Positions 36,053-44,200 are shown, counted from the first letter of the stretch. The stretch is DNA of 64,000 nucleotides from Brevibacillus agri (GCF_004117055.1 NZ_CP026363.1:3402001-3466000), one strand, 5' to 3'. The notes: generated by a model not told the origin, from the sequence alone. A program made the numbers and translations.

Positions 36053-36077
36053 AAAAAAAGCAGGCTATGCCTGCTTT
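36053..36077 (-). terminator. Terminator of mtrB
   Basis: AAAGCAGGC and GCCTGCTTT form a 9-bp stem with a 3-nt loop, followed on the minus strand by seven T. It lies 17 nt after the mtrB stop. Confidence 0.92.
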
Positions 36078-36093
36078 CGCAAAATGGAACTCG

Positions 36094-36318
36094 TTATTCC
36101 GTCGTATCGATGACACCGTGCTGCGAGTAAATCACCGCTTTTCCTCGAACCTTGATGGCAGAAGTATGCTCTGTGAATTGGAAGATCATCACTTCGCCCT
36201 TGTCGAGCTTTTCCGTATGATGAAAACGGGTGTCGGAGCCGCGTGTAAGGCCGATGACATGCACGCCGTTTTCTTTTGCTTTGACTACAAAATAGTCCTG
36301 GTTAAATGGCTGTGACAA
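36094..36318 (-). CDS. mtrB: Tryptophan RNA-binding attenuation protein TRAP (MtrB)
   Basis: Forms an 11-mer ring that, when loaded with tryptophan, wraps RNA with eleven (G/U)AG repeats and causes termination in the trp leader. The 74 residues match the B. subtilis protein closely in the core, for example [32 protein letters not shown] and [17 protein letters not shown]. The KKR-type RNA-contact residues are represented by Lys in EKLDKGE and by Lys/Arg in IKVRGK. It is 36 nt downstream of a lytic transglycosylase gene and separated from folE by that gene and a tRNA. Its target site lies in this window at 25767-25820. Confidence 0.96.
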   Translation of the reverse strand: MSQPFNQDYFVVKAKENGVHVIGLTRGSDTRFHHTEKLDKGEVMIFQFTEHTSAIKVRGKAVIYSQHGVIDTTE

Positions 36319-36354
36319 GTTGTTTCCTCCTGACCAGTGCGTGATGCGCCTTGT

Positions 36355-37032
36355 CTAGTATGATGTCCCGTCGGGCTGCAAACGGCTCATGATTTTTGCT
36401 ACATAACGCTGTGTTTCCTGAGGCAACTGATTGTACTTCGCCTCCAGCTCCTCATCGCTGTCGATGCCCAGTCGGCCTACGCGACCCGGGCCTGCATTGT
36501 ACGCTGCCAGCGCCACTTTGACGTTTCCATTATAGCGGTCGAGAAGCGATTTCAAGTATTTGGTTCCACCCGCCAAGTTTTCGTCCGGGTCGTATGCATT
36601 GCGGACGCGCATCGCCTGTGCAGTCTTGTCCATAAGCTGCATCAAGCCTTTTGCCCCCGCTTTGGAAACGACGTTCGGGTTGAAGTTGGACTCTGCCCTC
36701 ACGACTTCCCTGACGAGGTCAGGGTCGACGCCGAGCGCTTTGGCGGTCCGTTCGATTTTCTCCAAAATAGCTCCGGGAGCAACCGTTGCTCCTTTTGCCG
36801 CCGTCGTATTCAACTCTGCCTCGTAGTCTGCGGCCAGCTTCCACTCCTTGCTGCCGTCGAGCTTGGCCAAAATCTCTTGCGAGGAAATGACGCGCTGGCC
36901 TGACGCCAACTGCGTCTGCAAGATATCAGAAAAGAGATCCTGCTCTCCGTAGGGGGAAGAAGCTGCTTGATCGGTCAAATAAGATTGCGGCATTGATTGT
37001 AAATACGGCTGAAGCGATACAGGCACCTTCAT
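36355..37032 (-). CDS. Lytic transglycosylase, SLT domain
   Basis: Cleaves peptidoglycan glycan strands. The 225 residues have a low-complexity N-terminal half without a clear signal peptide and a C-terminal SLT domain (about 105-215). The catalytic Glu lies in VVRAESNFNPNVVSKAGAKG, followed by GLMQL and the NLAGGTKYL...ALAAYNAGPGRV motifs. The ATG at 37032 is my choice; a TTG 12 nt upstream is possible. It lies 36 nt before mtrB, probably on the same transcript, an unexpected partner for TRAP. Confidence 0.87.
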   Translation of the reverse strand: MKVPVSLQPYLQSMPQSYLTDQAASSPYGEQDLFSDILQTQLASGQRVISSQEILAKLDGSKEWKLAADYEAELNTTAAKGATVAPGAILEKIERTAKALGVDPDLVREVVRAESNFNPNVVSKAGAKGLMQLMDKTAQAMRVRNAYDPDENLAGGTKYLKSLLDRYNGNVKVALAAYNAGPGRVGRLGIDSDEELEAKYNQLPQETQRYVAKIMSRLQPDGTSY

Positions 37033-37122
37033 GGCATGGAACAACCCTTCCCTTGCTTGTCTCCCCTCTATTATAAAAAAGAAAGATCAGGAAGCCAATA
37101 GCAAAAATGGCAACTGTCAAGA

Positions 37123-37151
37123 ACAAAAAAAGAAGCCTGTTCAGAGGCTTC
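37123..37151 (-). terminator. Terminator downstream of tRNA-Pro
   Basis: Minus-strand GAAGCCT and AGGCTTC form the stem, followed by seven T. It ends the tRNA transcript before the lytic transglycosylase gene. Confidence 0.88.
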
Positions 37152-37168
37152 CTCGCTTTTTATTCAGA

Positions 37169-37245
37169 TGGTCGGAATGCAGGGATTCGAACCCTGGACC
37201 TCACCCACCCCAAGGGTGCGCGCTACCGGGCTGCGCCACATCCCG
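37169..37245 (-). tRNA. tRNA-Pro (anticodon GGG)
   Basis: A complete cloverleaf on the minus strand. The acceptor stem pairs CGGGATG with CATTCCG (one G-T pair). The anticodon stem CACCC/GGGTG carries loop TTGGGGT, so the anticodon is GGG and reads CCC/CCT. The T-arm has GGTTCGAATCC. The 3' end encodes A plus CCA. It lies between folE and the lytic transglycosylase gene. Confidence 0.95.
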
Positions 37246-37342
37246 ACTGTACATCTGTACTTTACAATATTTTACCTACAGTGTCAATAGAAAATGCCGT
37301 AATTTTCATCTTCGCACGCGTTGACTGCATACCAGCGGGACG

Positions 37343-37906
37343 CTAGGAACGGATGAGGCTGAACACTTCCGCACGAGCGGCTGCGTCTTTTTCAAACATG
37401 CCGCGCACCGCAGAGGTGACGGTTTTCGAGCCAGGCTTCTTCACGCCGCGCATCGTCATGCACATGTGCTCTGCCTCCACCACGACGATCACGCCGTGCG
37501 GATCGAGCTTGCGAACGATGGAGTCGGCAATCGTTGTCGTAATTCGCTCCTGAAGCTGCGGACGCTTCGCCACGGTGTCGACCGCGCGCGCCAGCTTGCT
37601 CAAGCCTACGACACGCCCGCCGCGCGGAACGTAGGCGACATGCGCCTTGCCGAAAAACGGAACCAGATGGTGTTCGCACATCGAGTAGAACGGGATGTCC
37701 TTGACCAGAACCATTTCTTCGTGATCTTCGCTAAACACCGTCTCGAAGTACTGCTCTTCGTTTATGTGCATGCCCTCGAATACTTCGGCATACATTTTCG
37801 CAACGCGCTTGGGAGTATCCAGCAGCCCTTCCCGGTCGGGATTATCGCCTACCGCCTCCAGAATCATGCGGACAGCCTGTTGAATTTTATCCAAATCAAC
37901 GTTCAT
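37343..37906 (-). CDS. folE: GTP cyclohydrolase I (FolE, MtrA)
   Basis: Converts GTP to dihydroneopterin triphosphate for folate synthesis. The 187 residues carry the zinc site [19 protein letters not shown] (C77, H80) with the second Cys in [11 protein letters not shown], plus [12 protein letters not shown] and RPQLQERIT. In B. subtilis folE (mtrA) forms a two-gene operon with mtrB; here a tRNA and a lytic transglycosylase gene lie between them. Upstream (37930-37990) the leader can form a stem around AGAAGC/GCTTCT, of unknown use. Confidence 0.96.
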   Translation of the reverse strand: MNVDLDKIQQAVRMILEAVGDNPDREGLLDTPKRVAKMYAEVFEGMHINEEQYFETVFSEDHEEMVLVKDIPFYSMCEHHLVPFFGKAHVAYVPRGGRVVGLSKLARAVDTVAKRPQLQERITTTIADSIVRKLDPHGVIVVVEAEHMCMTMRGVKKPGSKTVTSAVRGMFEKDAAARAEVFSLIRS

Positions 37907-38151
37907 ACATTCGTACCTCCTACATAGCGGCCTCTTTCCCTAGAAGCGACAGCTTCTCTGGCTGGCCTTATCCTGATCCGATTGTCATGCTTCCGTGCGC
38001 ACAAACAAGCCAAGCCAATCTTACCATACCCGCTTCAAAAAAACAAAAACATCTGACAAGACAACTGTATGTATGGGGCTCAAGCGCCGATAAACATTTT
38101 GATTGAAGCCTGCTCCCGGGAGGTGATCGCGTCGGGTCATCCCCAGACGTT

Positions 38152-38188
38152 AAAAAAAATCCACATTGCAATCAATGTGGATTTTTTT
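38152..38188 (-). terminator. Terminator of hup
   Basis: AAATCCACATTG and CAATGTGGATTT form a 12-bp perfect stem with a 4-nt loop, flanked by long A and T runs. It lies 31 nt after the hup stop. Confidence 0.93.
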
Positions 38189-38218
38189 ATGTAAGTGCTT
38201 CGTTCTCAAAAGAAACAA

Positions 38219-38491
38219 CTACTTGATGGAGTCTTTGAGTTGTTTACCTGGTTTAAACGCAGGTACTTTGCTGGAAGCGATTTCGATCTCTTCACCTGTT
38301 TGTGGGTTACGACCTTTACGAGCCGCGCGCTCACGAACTTCGAAGTTACCAAAGCCGATCAGTTGGACTTTATCACCAGTTTTCAATGCATCAGCAATTG
38401 CATCGAGAACAGCGTCAACTGCTTTTGTTGCATCTTTCTTGGTGAGTTCAGTGGTTTCCGCCACTTTTGCAATCAATTCTGTTTTGTTCAT
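38219..38491 (-). CDS. hup: DNA-binding protein HU
   Basis: Abundant histone-like nucleoid protein (Hbs in B. subtilis). The 90 residues begin [20 protein letters not shown] and include the DNA-binding arm [19 protein letters not shown] with the conserved RNPQTG tip. The ATG at 38491 follows GGGAGGTGA; a GTG three codons upstream is part of that ribosome site. It lies between spoIVA and folE, as in B. subtilis, with a predicted promoter at 38598-38626. Confidence 0.97.
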   Translation of the reverse strand: MNKTELIAKVAETTELTKKDATKAVDAVLDAIADALKTGDKVQLIGFGNFEVRERAARKGRNPQTGEEIEIASSKVPAFKPGKQLKDSIK

Positions 38492-38597
38492 TTTATTCAC
38501 CTCCCCTCAAAGAACACCAAGTCCTAGCTATTATTTTTCTTAACCGAAACGAAGCGTTTTATACACGATTGGTGGTATTTACCGATCTGACAAGCTT

Positions 38598-38626
38598 ATA
38601 GTAATACACCGATTTCTTAAATTCAA
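38598..38626 (-). promoter_or_regulatory. Candidate sigma-A promoter of hup
   Basis: Minus-strand TTGAAT (38621-38626) and TACTAT (38598-38603) with a 17-nt spacer, about 100 nt before the hup start. A TATAAA closer to the gene may belong to a second promoter, but I see no good -35 for it. Confidence 0.5.
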
Positions 38627-38658
38627 GCCCCTCCTGTCGAAATTGAACGAAATACAAG

Positions 38659-38689
38659 AAAAAAAGGCATCCCGTCACACCGGGTGCCC
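38659..38689 (-). terminator. Terminator of spoIVA
   Basis: GGCATCC and GGGTGCC (one G-T pair) form the stem; seven T follow on the minus strand. It lies 40 nt after the spoIVA stop and separates it from hup. Confidence 0.85.
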
Positions 38690-38728
38690 CCTTTTAGAAT
38701 CAATTGTCTAGGTCTATTTACCTAGTCC

Positions 38729-40210
38729 TTAAAGTATGATCGCAATCAGACCGCCAGAGCCTTCGTTGATGATTCGGCCCAATGTTTCCTGCAGTTTGTA
38801 GCGGGCATTGTCCGGCATCATGGTGATCTTCGCCTGGATGCCCTCTCTCACGATGGAGTGCAGCGAACGGCCGAAAATGTCCGAATTCCAGATCGACAGC
38901 GGGTCTTTGTCGAAGTCCTGCATCAAGTAGCGGACGAGCTCTTCGCTCTGCTTCTCGGTTCCGATAATCGGCGCAAACTCGGATTCGACGTCCACGCGGA
39001 TCATGTGGATCGACGGCGCGGTCGCTTTCAGCCTGACCCCGAAGCGCGGTCCCTGGCGAATCAGCTCAGGTTCGTCCAAGGTCATCTCATGCAGCGACGG
39101 AGCAGCGATTCCGTAGCCCGTACTGCGCACCATATGCAAGGCTTCCGCTACCTGATCGTACTCGCGCTTGGCGTGGGCGAACTCCTGCATGATTTTCAGC
39201 AAATGATCTTTGCCGTTGATCTCGACACCGACGATCTCCATCAGGATGCGATCATACAGTTCATCCGGCGCGAACAGGTCGATTTCGGCGATCCCTTGGC
39301 CCATATGCATGCCTGCCAGAGACGCCCGCTCCACGAAGTCATAGTCATTGAAGAAACCGACGACGCGGTCCACGTCGCGCAACCGGCGAATATCCTGCAC
39401 GGTTTCACGTACGGCTTCTTCATAGTTCTGACGGAGCCAGTGACCGTTTTCCAGCACCATGACCCAGCTAGGCAGATTGACGTTTACTTCGTGCACAGGG
39501 AACTCGAACAGCACTTCTCGCATCAGGAGGAGAATTTCCTGCTCCGTCATGTGGTCGACGGACAAGGCCACGACGGGCACGTCGTACTTTTCCTGAAGCT
39601 GCACGCGCAAGTTTTGCGCTTCGTCCGAGCGCGGGCGCGTCGAGTTGACCACGATGACAAACGGTTTGCCCACTTCCTTCAGCTCATTGACGACCCGTTC
39701 CTCCGCGTCGATGTATCCTACACGCGGGATTTCCGCGATGCTGCCATCTGTCGTGACGACGATCCCGATGGTCGAGTGCTCCTGGATGACTTTGCGCGTT
39801 CCGACTTCTGCTGCTTCCTCGAAAGGAACCGGCTCCTCATACCACGGAGTGTTCACCATCCGGGGACCGTTATCATCCTCGAAGCCTTTTGCCCCCTGAA
39901 CCGTATAGCCAACGCAGTCAACGAGGCGGACGTTAATGCTGAGTCCTTCTGTTACATGTACGTTTACGGCCTGGTTCGGAACAAATTTAGGCTCTGTCGT
40001 CATAATTGTTCGGCCGGAAGCGCTCTGCGGCAGTTCATCTGTAGCGCGAATCCGCTCTGCTTCTGACTGGATATTCGGGATGACGACCTGCTCCATAAAC
40101 CGTTTAATAAAGGTCGACTTTCCCGTACGAACAGGGCCCACTACCCCGAGGTAGATGTCTCCGCCCGTCCGTTCGGCAATGTCTTTAAAGATGTCGACTC
40201 GTTCCACCAT
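38729..40210 (-). CDS. spoIVA: Stage IV sporulation protein A (SpoIVA)
   Basis: Cytoskeletal ATPase that forms the basement layer of the spore coat on the forespore surface. The 493 residues match the family over their full length. A Walker A-type loop, GPVRTGKST, is at 25-33, followed by a TRAFAC-like core (RLVDCVGYTVQGAKGFEDDN). The extreme C-terminus, GSGGLIAIIL, is the tail needed for assembly in B. subtilis. The ATG follows AAGGAGG at 6 nt. It establishes that the organism makes endospores. Confidence 0.97.
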   Translation of the reverse strand: MVERVDIFKDIAERTGGDIYLGVVGPVRTGKSTFIKRFMEQVVIPNIQSEAERIRATDELPQSASGRTIMTTEPKFVPNQAVNVHVTEGLSINVRLVDCVGYTVQGAKGFEDDNGPRMVNTPWYEEPVPFEEAAEVGTRKVIQEHSTIGIVVTTDGSIAEIPRVGYIDAEERVVNELKEVGKPFVIVVNSTRPRSDEAQNLRVQLQEKYDVPVVALSVDHMTEQEILLLMREVLFEFPVHEVNVNLPSWVMVLENGHWLRQNYEEAVRETVQDIRRLRDVDRVVGFFNDYDFVERASLAGMHMGQGIAEIDLFAPDELYDRILMEIVGVEINGKDHLLKIMQEFAHAKREYDQVAEALHMVRSTGYGIAAPSLHEMTLDEPELIRQGPRFGVRLKATAPSIHMIRVDVESEFAPIIGTEKQSEELVRYLMQDFDKDPLSIWNSDIFGRSLHSIVREGIQAKITMMPDNARYKLQETLGRIINEGSGGLIAIIL

Positions 40211-40239
40211 CGATGACCTCCTTCTATTTGTCTATTTTT

Positions 40240-40267
40240 ACACTATGACCGATTTTCCGAATTATCC
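40240..40267 (-). promoter_or_regulatory. Possible sigma-E promoter of spoIVA
   Basis: Minus-strand GGATAAT (40261-40267) and CATAGTGT (40240-40247) with a 13-nt spacer loosely fit the sigma-E pattern (ATA-type -35, CATAnnnT -10) about 30 nt before spoIVA. B. subtilis spoIVA is sigma-E dependent. The -10 match is partial. Confidence 0.35.
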
Positions 40268-40350
40268 CTGACCGTCAGTATTTTCGTAGGGAATCTCGTA
40301 CTAGTTTCGTGGACAGTACAAGTATATGTGCGGCTGGACCAACTAGAACA

Positions 40351-40380
40351 AAAAAACAACTCCGGCAAGAGTTGTTTTTT
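40351..40380 (-). terminator. Terminator of the YphF-like gene
   Basis: AAAAAACAACTC and GAGTTGTTTTTT form a perfect 12-bp stem with a 6-nt loop, 8 nt after the stop of the lipoprotein gene. Confidence 0.92.
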
Positions 40381-40387
40381 GTGTCCG

Positions 40388-41116
40388 CTATTTGATTTTG
40401 AGCAGCCTCGGCTCGCCGTCTACCAGCTCGTACGGGAACGATTTGGCCGGCACAAACATCGAGGCGCGCGCGAGGACGTATCTCGGGTCTGTATTGGGCG
40501 TGACAGTCGCTTTGTTTTCGCGCAGCATCGTCGCGATATCTGCCGCGTAGTCGATCCCGACCTGCCCGTCTGCGTTCATGACCAGCGGCAGCAAATAATT
40601 GCCCATGGTGGACGGCACCTGCCATGTTTTCACGCCGATTTCGGCATGGTCGATCGAGTAGTAGCCATTGCCCAGATCGGCCTGAACAGGCAGCTTGTTG
40701 AAGTAGCCGCGGTAGCGGTCCACCGCGCTTTGCACGTCGGCAACCGTGCTGACGGCCCCCAGATGGATCAGCTTGACAGTCGGCTTCGTCTCCACGTCAA
40801 TCAGGACGTATTTGTAAATCCCGCCCTTTTCAAAAGCGTTTCCGGGAACATCCGGGATGTATTTCGGAATCATTTTGCGAAAATCAATCTCGTATTTCTC
40901 AAAAATGGGAGTATCCAGCGGCTTCGTCACGATCGGCAGCACAGACGTATCTTTTTGGAATTGTTCGATTCCTTTTTGCGCCGCTTCGAGAAAAAACGCG
41001 CTGGGTACCTGGTTTTCCGCCTTTCGCTCTTCCGGATACAAACATCCGGACAGCAGAACGGAAAGGATGCTCAAGCTCATCGTCAGCTTGAAGGTTTTAC
41101 GCCATGATTGCCACAT
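40388..41116 (-). CDS. yphF: Putative lipoprotein, YphF-like
   Basis: A 242-residue predicted lipoprotein of unknown function. A signal peptide with lipobox LLSGC ends at Cys25. The mature part has no recognised motif; repeated Tyr/Lys segments such as KYVLIDVETKPTVKLIHLGA suggest a mixed alpha/beta fold. Size, lipobox and position next to spoIVA match B. subtilis YphF. It follows the first ferredoxin gene by 20 nt, so it may be cotranscribed with the ferredoxins. Confidence 0.7.
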   Translation of the reverse strand: MWQSWRKTFKLTMSLSILSVLLSGCLYPEERKAENQVPSAFFLEAAQKGIEQFQKDTSVLPIVTKPLDTPIFEKYEIDFRKMIPKYIPDVPGNAFEKGGIYKYVLIDVETKPTVKLIHLGAVSTVADVQSAVDRYRGYFNKLPVQADLGNGYYSIDHAEIGVKTWQVPSTMGNYLLPLVMNADGQVGIDYAADIATMLRENKATVTPNTDPRYVLARASMFVPAKSFPYELVDGEPRLLKIK

Positions 41117-41136
41117 CTTATGTACACCTCAAACCC

Positions 41137-41478
41137 TCATTCTTCATTTTCCATGCGTTGCCGCTCCAGCGCGGCAGCCACGACCGATTTCAAGCGGCTC
41201 TCCGGTATGCGGACCGTACAGTCGCCGTGCGTCGTCTTCGCCTGACAGGCCAGGCGTATCCCCTGCCGCAAGTCCTGCTCCGGCATTTTTCGCAGCTCCA
41301 GCGCGGTCGGAGCCACCAGCTCGCCGCTCTCCACGACGACGCGGCACATCAGACAGGATGCGTGGCCGCCGCACCTTTGCGGGATCACGATCCGGGCATT
41401 GCCAGCCACGCTGACAAGCGTCTGTCCTGCCCTGGCCTTCACGCTTTTGTTACTGGGAAGAAAAGTTACCTTCCCCAT
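41137..41478 (-). CDS. 2Fe-2S ferredoxin (plant/adrenodoxin-type), second of a tandem pair
   Basis: A 113-residue soluble [2Fe-2S] ferredoxin. Cluster ligands are C36, C42 and C45 (RCGGHASCLMC) and C78 (RLACQAK). The fold elements FLPSNKSVKARAGQTLVSVA and GELVAPTALELRKM fit the family. The ATG at 41478 follows AAGGAG; the open frame continues upstream through the other ferredoxin gene in another phase and should not be read as one protein. It lies 14 nt after its partner. Confidence 0.87.
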   Translation of the reverse strand: MGKVTFLPSNKSVKARAGQTLVSVAGNARIVIPQRCGGHASCLMCRVVVESGELVAPTALELRKMPEQDLRQGIRLACQAKTTHGDCTVRIPESRLKSVVAAALERQRMENEE

Positions 41479-41492
41479 GTCGTCACTCCTTT

Positions 41493-41789
41493 TTAATACG
41501 GTCGATGGGCAAGCTTCACATCTCCTTGCCCGACGATCCTGATTTGGCAGCCGAGTCTGAATCCTTCTGCCCGCTCGGCTTTGCGCAGGCGCAGTTTTTC
41601 TTCGCTGGTGATCTCGTTGAGGAACGAAGCTCCCTCCACAACCAGCGTGCGGCATTGGGCGCATACGCCTCTCTGGCAGGCATGTCCCCACGTCACCTTG
41701 TGCTTTTTGGCCATCGCGACCACCGTTTCGTTCAGCTCCACCGGCAGTTCGTGGGTTCCTGCACGCGTAATCAGCGTCAACTGCGACAT
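41493..41789 (-). CDS. 2Fe-2S ferredoxin, first of a tandem pair
   Basis: A 98-residue [2Fe-2S] ferredoxin with ligands in HACQRGVCAQC (C38, C43, C46) and a fourth Cys in RLGCQIR. The motif spacing differs by one residue from its neighbour (C-x4-C here, C-x5-C there), so the two are diverged and not a recent duplication. An AAGGAGG site precedes the ATG. The reductase and acceptor are unknown. B. subtilis has no ferredoxins between yphE and yphF. Confidence 0.87.
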   Translation of the reverse strand: MSQLTLITRAGTHELPVELNETVVAMAKKHKVTWGHACQRGVCAQCRTLVVEGASFLNEITSEEKLRLRKAERAEGFRLGCQIRIVGQGDVKLAHRPY

Positions 41790-41801
41790 CCTTTCTCCTC
41801 C

Positions 41802-41990
41802 TTAGACAAAAATCACGATCAAAATCATGACAAACACTGCGATCAGTAACAAGAAAGCGCAAGTCTTCACGAGAAACCTGACAAGCGCATTTGTCATTTT
41901 TCTGGCAAAGATCATCAGCAAATTGCAGACGAACATCAGCCCAATCGCCAGCAGCGAAATGTTCATCTTGGTCATAGGATCAATATACAT
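41802..41990 (-). CDS. Small membrane protein, DUF2768/YphE-like
   Basis: A 62-residue protein with two hydrophobic helices (ISLLAIGLMFVCNLLMIFA and a C-terminal LLLIAVFVMILIVIFV) separated by a short basic loop. Size and place, next to the yphF-like gene and downstream of gpsA, fit B. subtilis YphE. The start is uncertain: ATG at 41990, 41975 or 41966 are all possible. It ends 12 nt before the ferredoxin pair. Function unknown. Confidence 0.55.
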   Translation of the reverse strand: MYIDPMTKMNISLLAIGLMFVCNLLMIFARKMTNALVRFLVKTCAFLLLIAVFVMILIVIFV

Positions 41991-42119
41991 CTTTCTTGCA
42001 GCATCCTTTGCATTTTTTGCTTCATTATACCATACTTCCCAGCTCTCGTCTGACGTTGTGAACCTCCATCTGGACGTTCGCATAGACTATTCTGATGAAT
42101 TCGCCCATGGGAGGGATGA

Positions 42120-42650
42120 ATGTTGAACAGCAAAGTAAATGGACGCAAGTGGCGGAACCCGTACGCTCCCATACCGAGCAGAAAACTGAGCGACCAAGCG
42201 GCCGACGTATCATTGGCCATCAGCCCGAAAAAAATCATTCCCGCCGTCGACCTGCGATCGTCTGTGTCCAAAATGCGCAGCAACATCAAAGGGATCAGCA
42301 GCACGATTCGCCAGGTAGAGGAAACGATGGATACGCTGTACGGAGCAATGGAGATCATCGAGAACCTGGGCAAGCGCACAGCCGAACCTGAAGCGGCCGC
42401 AGAAAAGCCCGTCTCGACCAGACGAAAAGGCAATGCCGGCGCAGCGAAGGAGAGCGCAAAAGGCAGGGAAGCGGTCCGCGCAGAAGAGGCTCCACAGGAA
42501 TCCAGTGCAGCGGCAGGAAGCGGCGGAGGCAATCCGCTGGGCAACATCGACATCGGGCAAATCCTGGGCCTCTTGCAATCGCCCTTGGTGCAAAACCTGC
42601 TGACGCAAACGGTGAGCGGCACGAGCAAGCAACGAAAAAAAGAGGGATGA
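42120..42650 (+). CDS. Hypothetical Ala/Ser/Glu-rich protein
   Basis: I do not recognise this 176-residue protein. The N-terminus is basic (NSKVNGRKWRNPYAP). A helical block follows (about 50-85, VSKMRSNIKGISSTIRQVEE), then a low-complexity Ala/Glu/Lys-rich segment (about 90-135). The C-terminus carries a hydrophobic motif, LGNIDIGQILGLLQSPLVQN. The ATG follows GGGAGGG. It is alone on the plus strand in a sporulation-rich area; a coat-associated role would be a guess. A strong terminator overlaps its stop. Confidence 0.6.
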   Translation: MLNSKVNGRKWRNPYAPIPSRKLSDQAADVSLAISPKKIIPAVDLRSSVSKMRSNIKGISSTIRQVEETMDTLYGAMEIIENLGKRTAEPEAAAEKPVSTRRKGNAGAAKESAKGREAVRAEEAPQESSAAAGSGGGNPLGNIDIGQILGLLQSPLVQNLLTQTVSGTSKQRKKEG

Positions 42651-42665
42651 GATCCCTCTTTTTTT
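42634..42665. terminator. Bidirectional terminator
   Basis: AGAGGGAT and ATCCCTCT form an 8-bp stem with a 3-nt loop, with A and T runs on either side. It serves the plus-strand gene ending at 42650 and can also stop transcription from spoVIF. Confidence 0.9.
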
Positions 42666-42770
42666 CTTGGTATCTGTAGGTCAGCCATGTCCCTGTAGAG
42701 CCATGATTGTTCCTAGTTTTACTGTATGATGCTTTTGACAGCAGGTAACGGGCATAATCGCCCATTTCTC

Positions 42771-43040
42771 TCATTTGAGCAGCTTGGACAAGGAAGACAT
42801 GTCATTCAAATTGATTTCTTTGTTGCGGAACATCTCGATGATCTTGTCTTCCTTTTCGGCGTTGAGCTTTTTCCCGCTCATGGTCGCGAGCGTCTGGAGG
42901 ATTTGCCGCAGCTTTGCCTCATCCTCGAAGTCGCTGCGCTTTACCTGGCTGGCAAGGGAACGCAGTTTCCCCTCGTCGACCTTTTCTGCAGCTTTTCCTT
43001 GCAAACGCTCCAAAAAACGCTTGGAAAGATTGTTGTTCAT
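42771..43040 (-). CDS. spoVIF: Stage VI sporulation protein F
   Basis: Small helical protein (89 residues) required for proper coat assembly in B. subtilis. It begins NNNLSKRFLERLQGKAAEKV and ends with NLNDMSSLSKLLK; the segment IIEMFRNKEINLN is typical of the family. An AGGAGG-type site precedes the ATG. It follows gpsA by 74 nt. The assignment rests on overall resemblance, because the family has no catalytic motif. Confidence 0.75.
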   Translation of the reverse strand: MNNNLSKRFLERLQGKAAEKVDEGKLRSLASQVKRSDFEDEAKLRQILQTLATMSGKKLNAEKEDKIIEMFRNKEINLNDMSSLSKLLK

Positions 43041-43114
43041 CCTTTGATCTCCTCCTGCACCTGGGCTTTCACCCTATCGTATGTGCAGGAGCCTACATGT
43101 GTGAAAAGTTTCGC

Positions 43115-44152
43115 CTATGCTTCTATGCTTCCGTCCGGGTTCAGGTAGCCCATCTCGAACGTCTTCCCTCGGCCCATCAGCTCTTCTACCCCTTGGCGCG
43201 GCTCTTTTCCTTCGAACAAAATGCCGTACAGCACCGACGTAATCGGCATCTCGACCTGTTCGCGCTGTGCCAGGGCGTGTGCCGCGTGAGTCGTGCGCAC
43301 GCCCTCGACGACCATCCCCATCTGCTCCAGAGCGTCGTCGAGCTTTTTGCCTTGGCCCAGCATGAAGCCTGCCCGCCAGTTGCGGCTATGGCGGCTGGTG
43401 CACGTCACGATCAGGTCGCCGACGCCCGCAAGCCCCGAGAACGTAAGCGGCAAGGCGCCCAGTTTGATGCCGAGGCGGCTGATTTCCGCAAGTCCGCGGG
43501 TCAAAAGCGCCGCTTTCGCGTTGTCGCCAAATCCGAGGCCGTCTGACATGCCCGCTCCGAGCGCAATGATGTTTTTCAGCGCGCCGGCAATTTCCGCCCC
43601 GATCAGATCATGGTTGGTGTAGACGCGAAAATTGGCGTTCATCAACAGGTCCTGCGCGCGGAGCATGCTCTCCTCCGCTTCTGACGCAACCACCACTGTC
43701 GTCGGCTGCCTGCGGACTACTTCTTCCGCGTGGCTCGGTCCGGACAGGACAGCGAGCTTGCCGGAAATTTCGGGCGGGATTTCTTCCATGATGACCTCTG
43801 ACATTCGCTTCAGGCTTTCCAGCTCAAAGCCTTTGGTCGCATGGATCAAAAGCACATCCTTATGTAAAAACGGAGCCAACTGCCTGCAAATTTGCCGCAT
43901 CGCGTGCGACGGAACGGCCAGCAGCACGATCGGTTTGTCGGAAACGGCCGCCTGGATATCCGTCGTGGCGACAATGCTCTCGGCCAGCTTGGCCTCAGGC
44001 AAATATTTGGCGTTCGTATGCTTGCTGTTCACTTCATCTGCCAGCTTGGGATCGCGTACCCACAGCGTAACCTGATGGCCGTTTTCCGCCAGAACGGAAG
44101 CGAGCGCCGTTCCCCAGCTACCCGCACCGACTACTGTAACCTCTTTTCTCAA
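43115..44152 (-). CDS. gpsA: Glycerol-3-phosphate dehydrogenase [NAD(P)+]
   Basis: Makes sn-glycerol-3-phosphate for phospholipids. The 345 residues start with the Rossmann loop VVGAGSWGTALASVLAENGH. They contain the catalytic Lys in GALKNIIALGAGMSDGLGFG and the block GVGDLIVTCTSRHSRNWRAG. The start is most likely TTG at 44152, because GGAGGGGG lies 5 nt upstream; ATGs at 44170 and 44167 lack that site. PlsY, the enzyme using its product, is encoded 48 nt upstream. Confidence 0.94.
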   Translation of the reverse strand: MRKEVTVVGAGSWGTALASVLAENGHQVTLWVRDPKLADEVNSKHTNAKYLPEAKLAESIVATTDIQAAVSDKPIVLLAVPSHAMRQICRQLAPFLHKDVLLIHATKGFELESLKRMSEVIMEEIPPEISGKLAVLSGPSHAEEVVRRQPTTVVVASEAEESMLRAQDLLMNANFRVYTNHDLIGAEIAGALKNIIALGAGMSDGLGFGDNAKAALLTRGLAEISRLGIKLGALPLTFSGLAGVGDLIVTCTSRHSRNWRAGFMLGQGKKLDDALEQMGMVVEGVRTTHAAHALAQREQVEMPITSVLYGILFEGKEPRQGVEELMGRGKTFEMGYLNPDGSIEA

Positions 44153-44200
44153 TAGATCCCCCTCCATCATTCCAGTCTTTTTCGTAAGAACGATTCAGAC

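Noticed and set aside
37928-37990. Stem-forming segment upstream of folE as a riboswitch
   Set aside because: The AGAAGC/GCTTCT stem is short and no known pterin or folate riboswitch consensus is visible.
42640-42774. A minus-strand open frame starting right after spoVIF (MGDYARYLLSKASYSKTR...)
   Set aside because: The frame runs through a strong terminator and then antisense through the plus-strand gene; the start lacks a distinct ribosome site.
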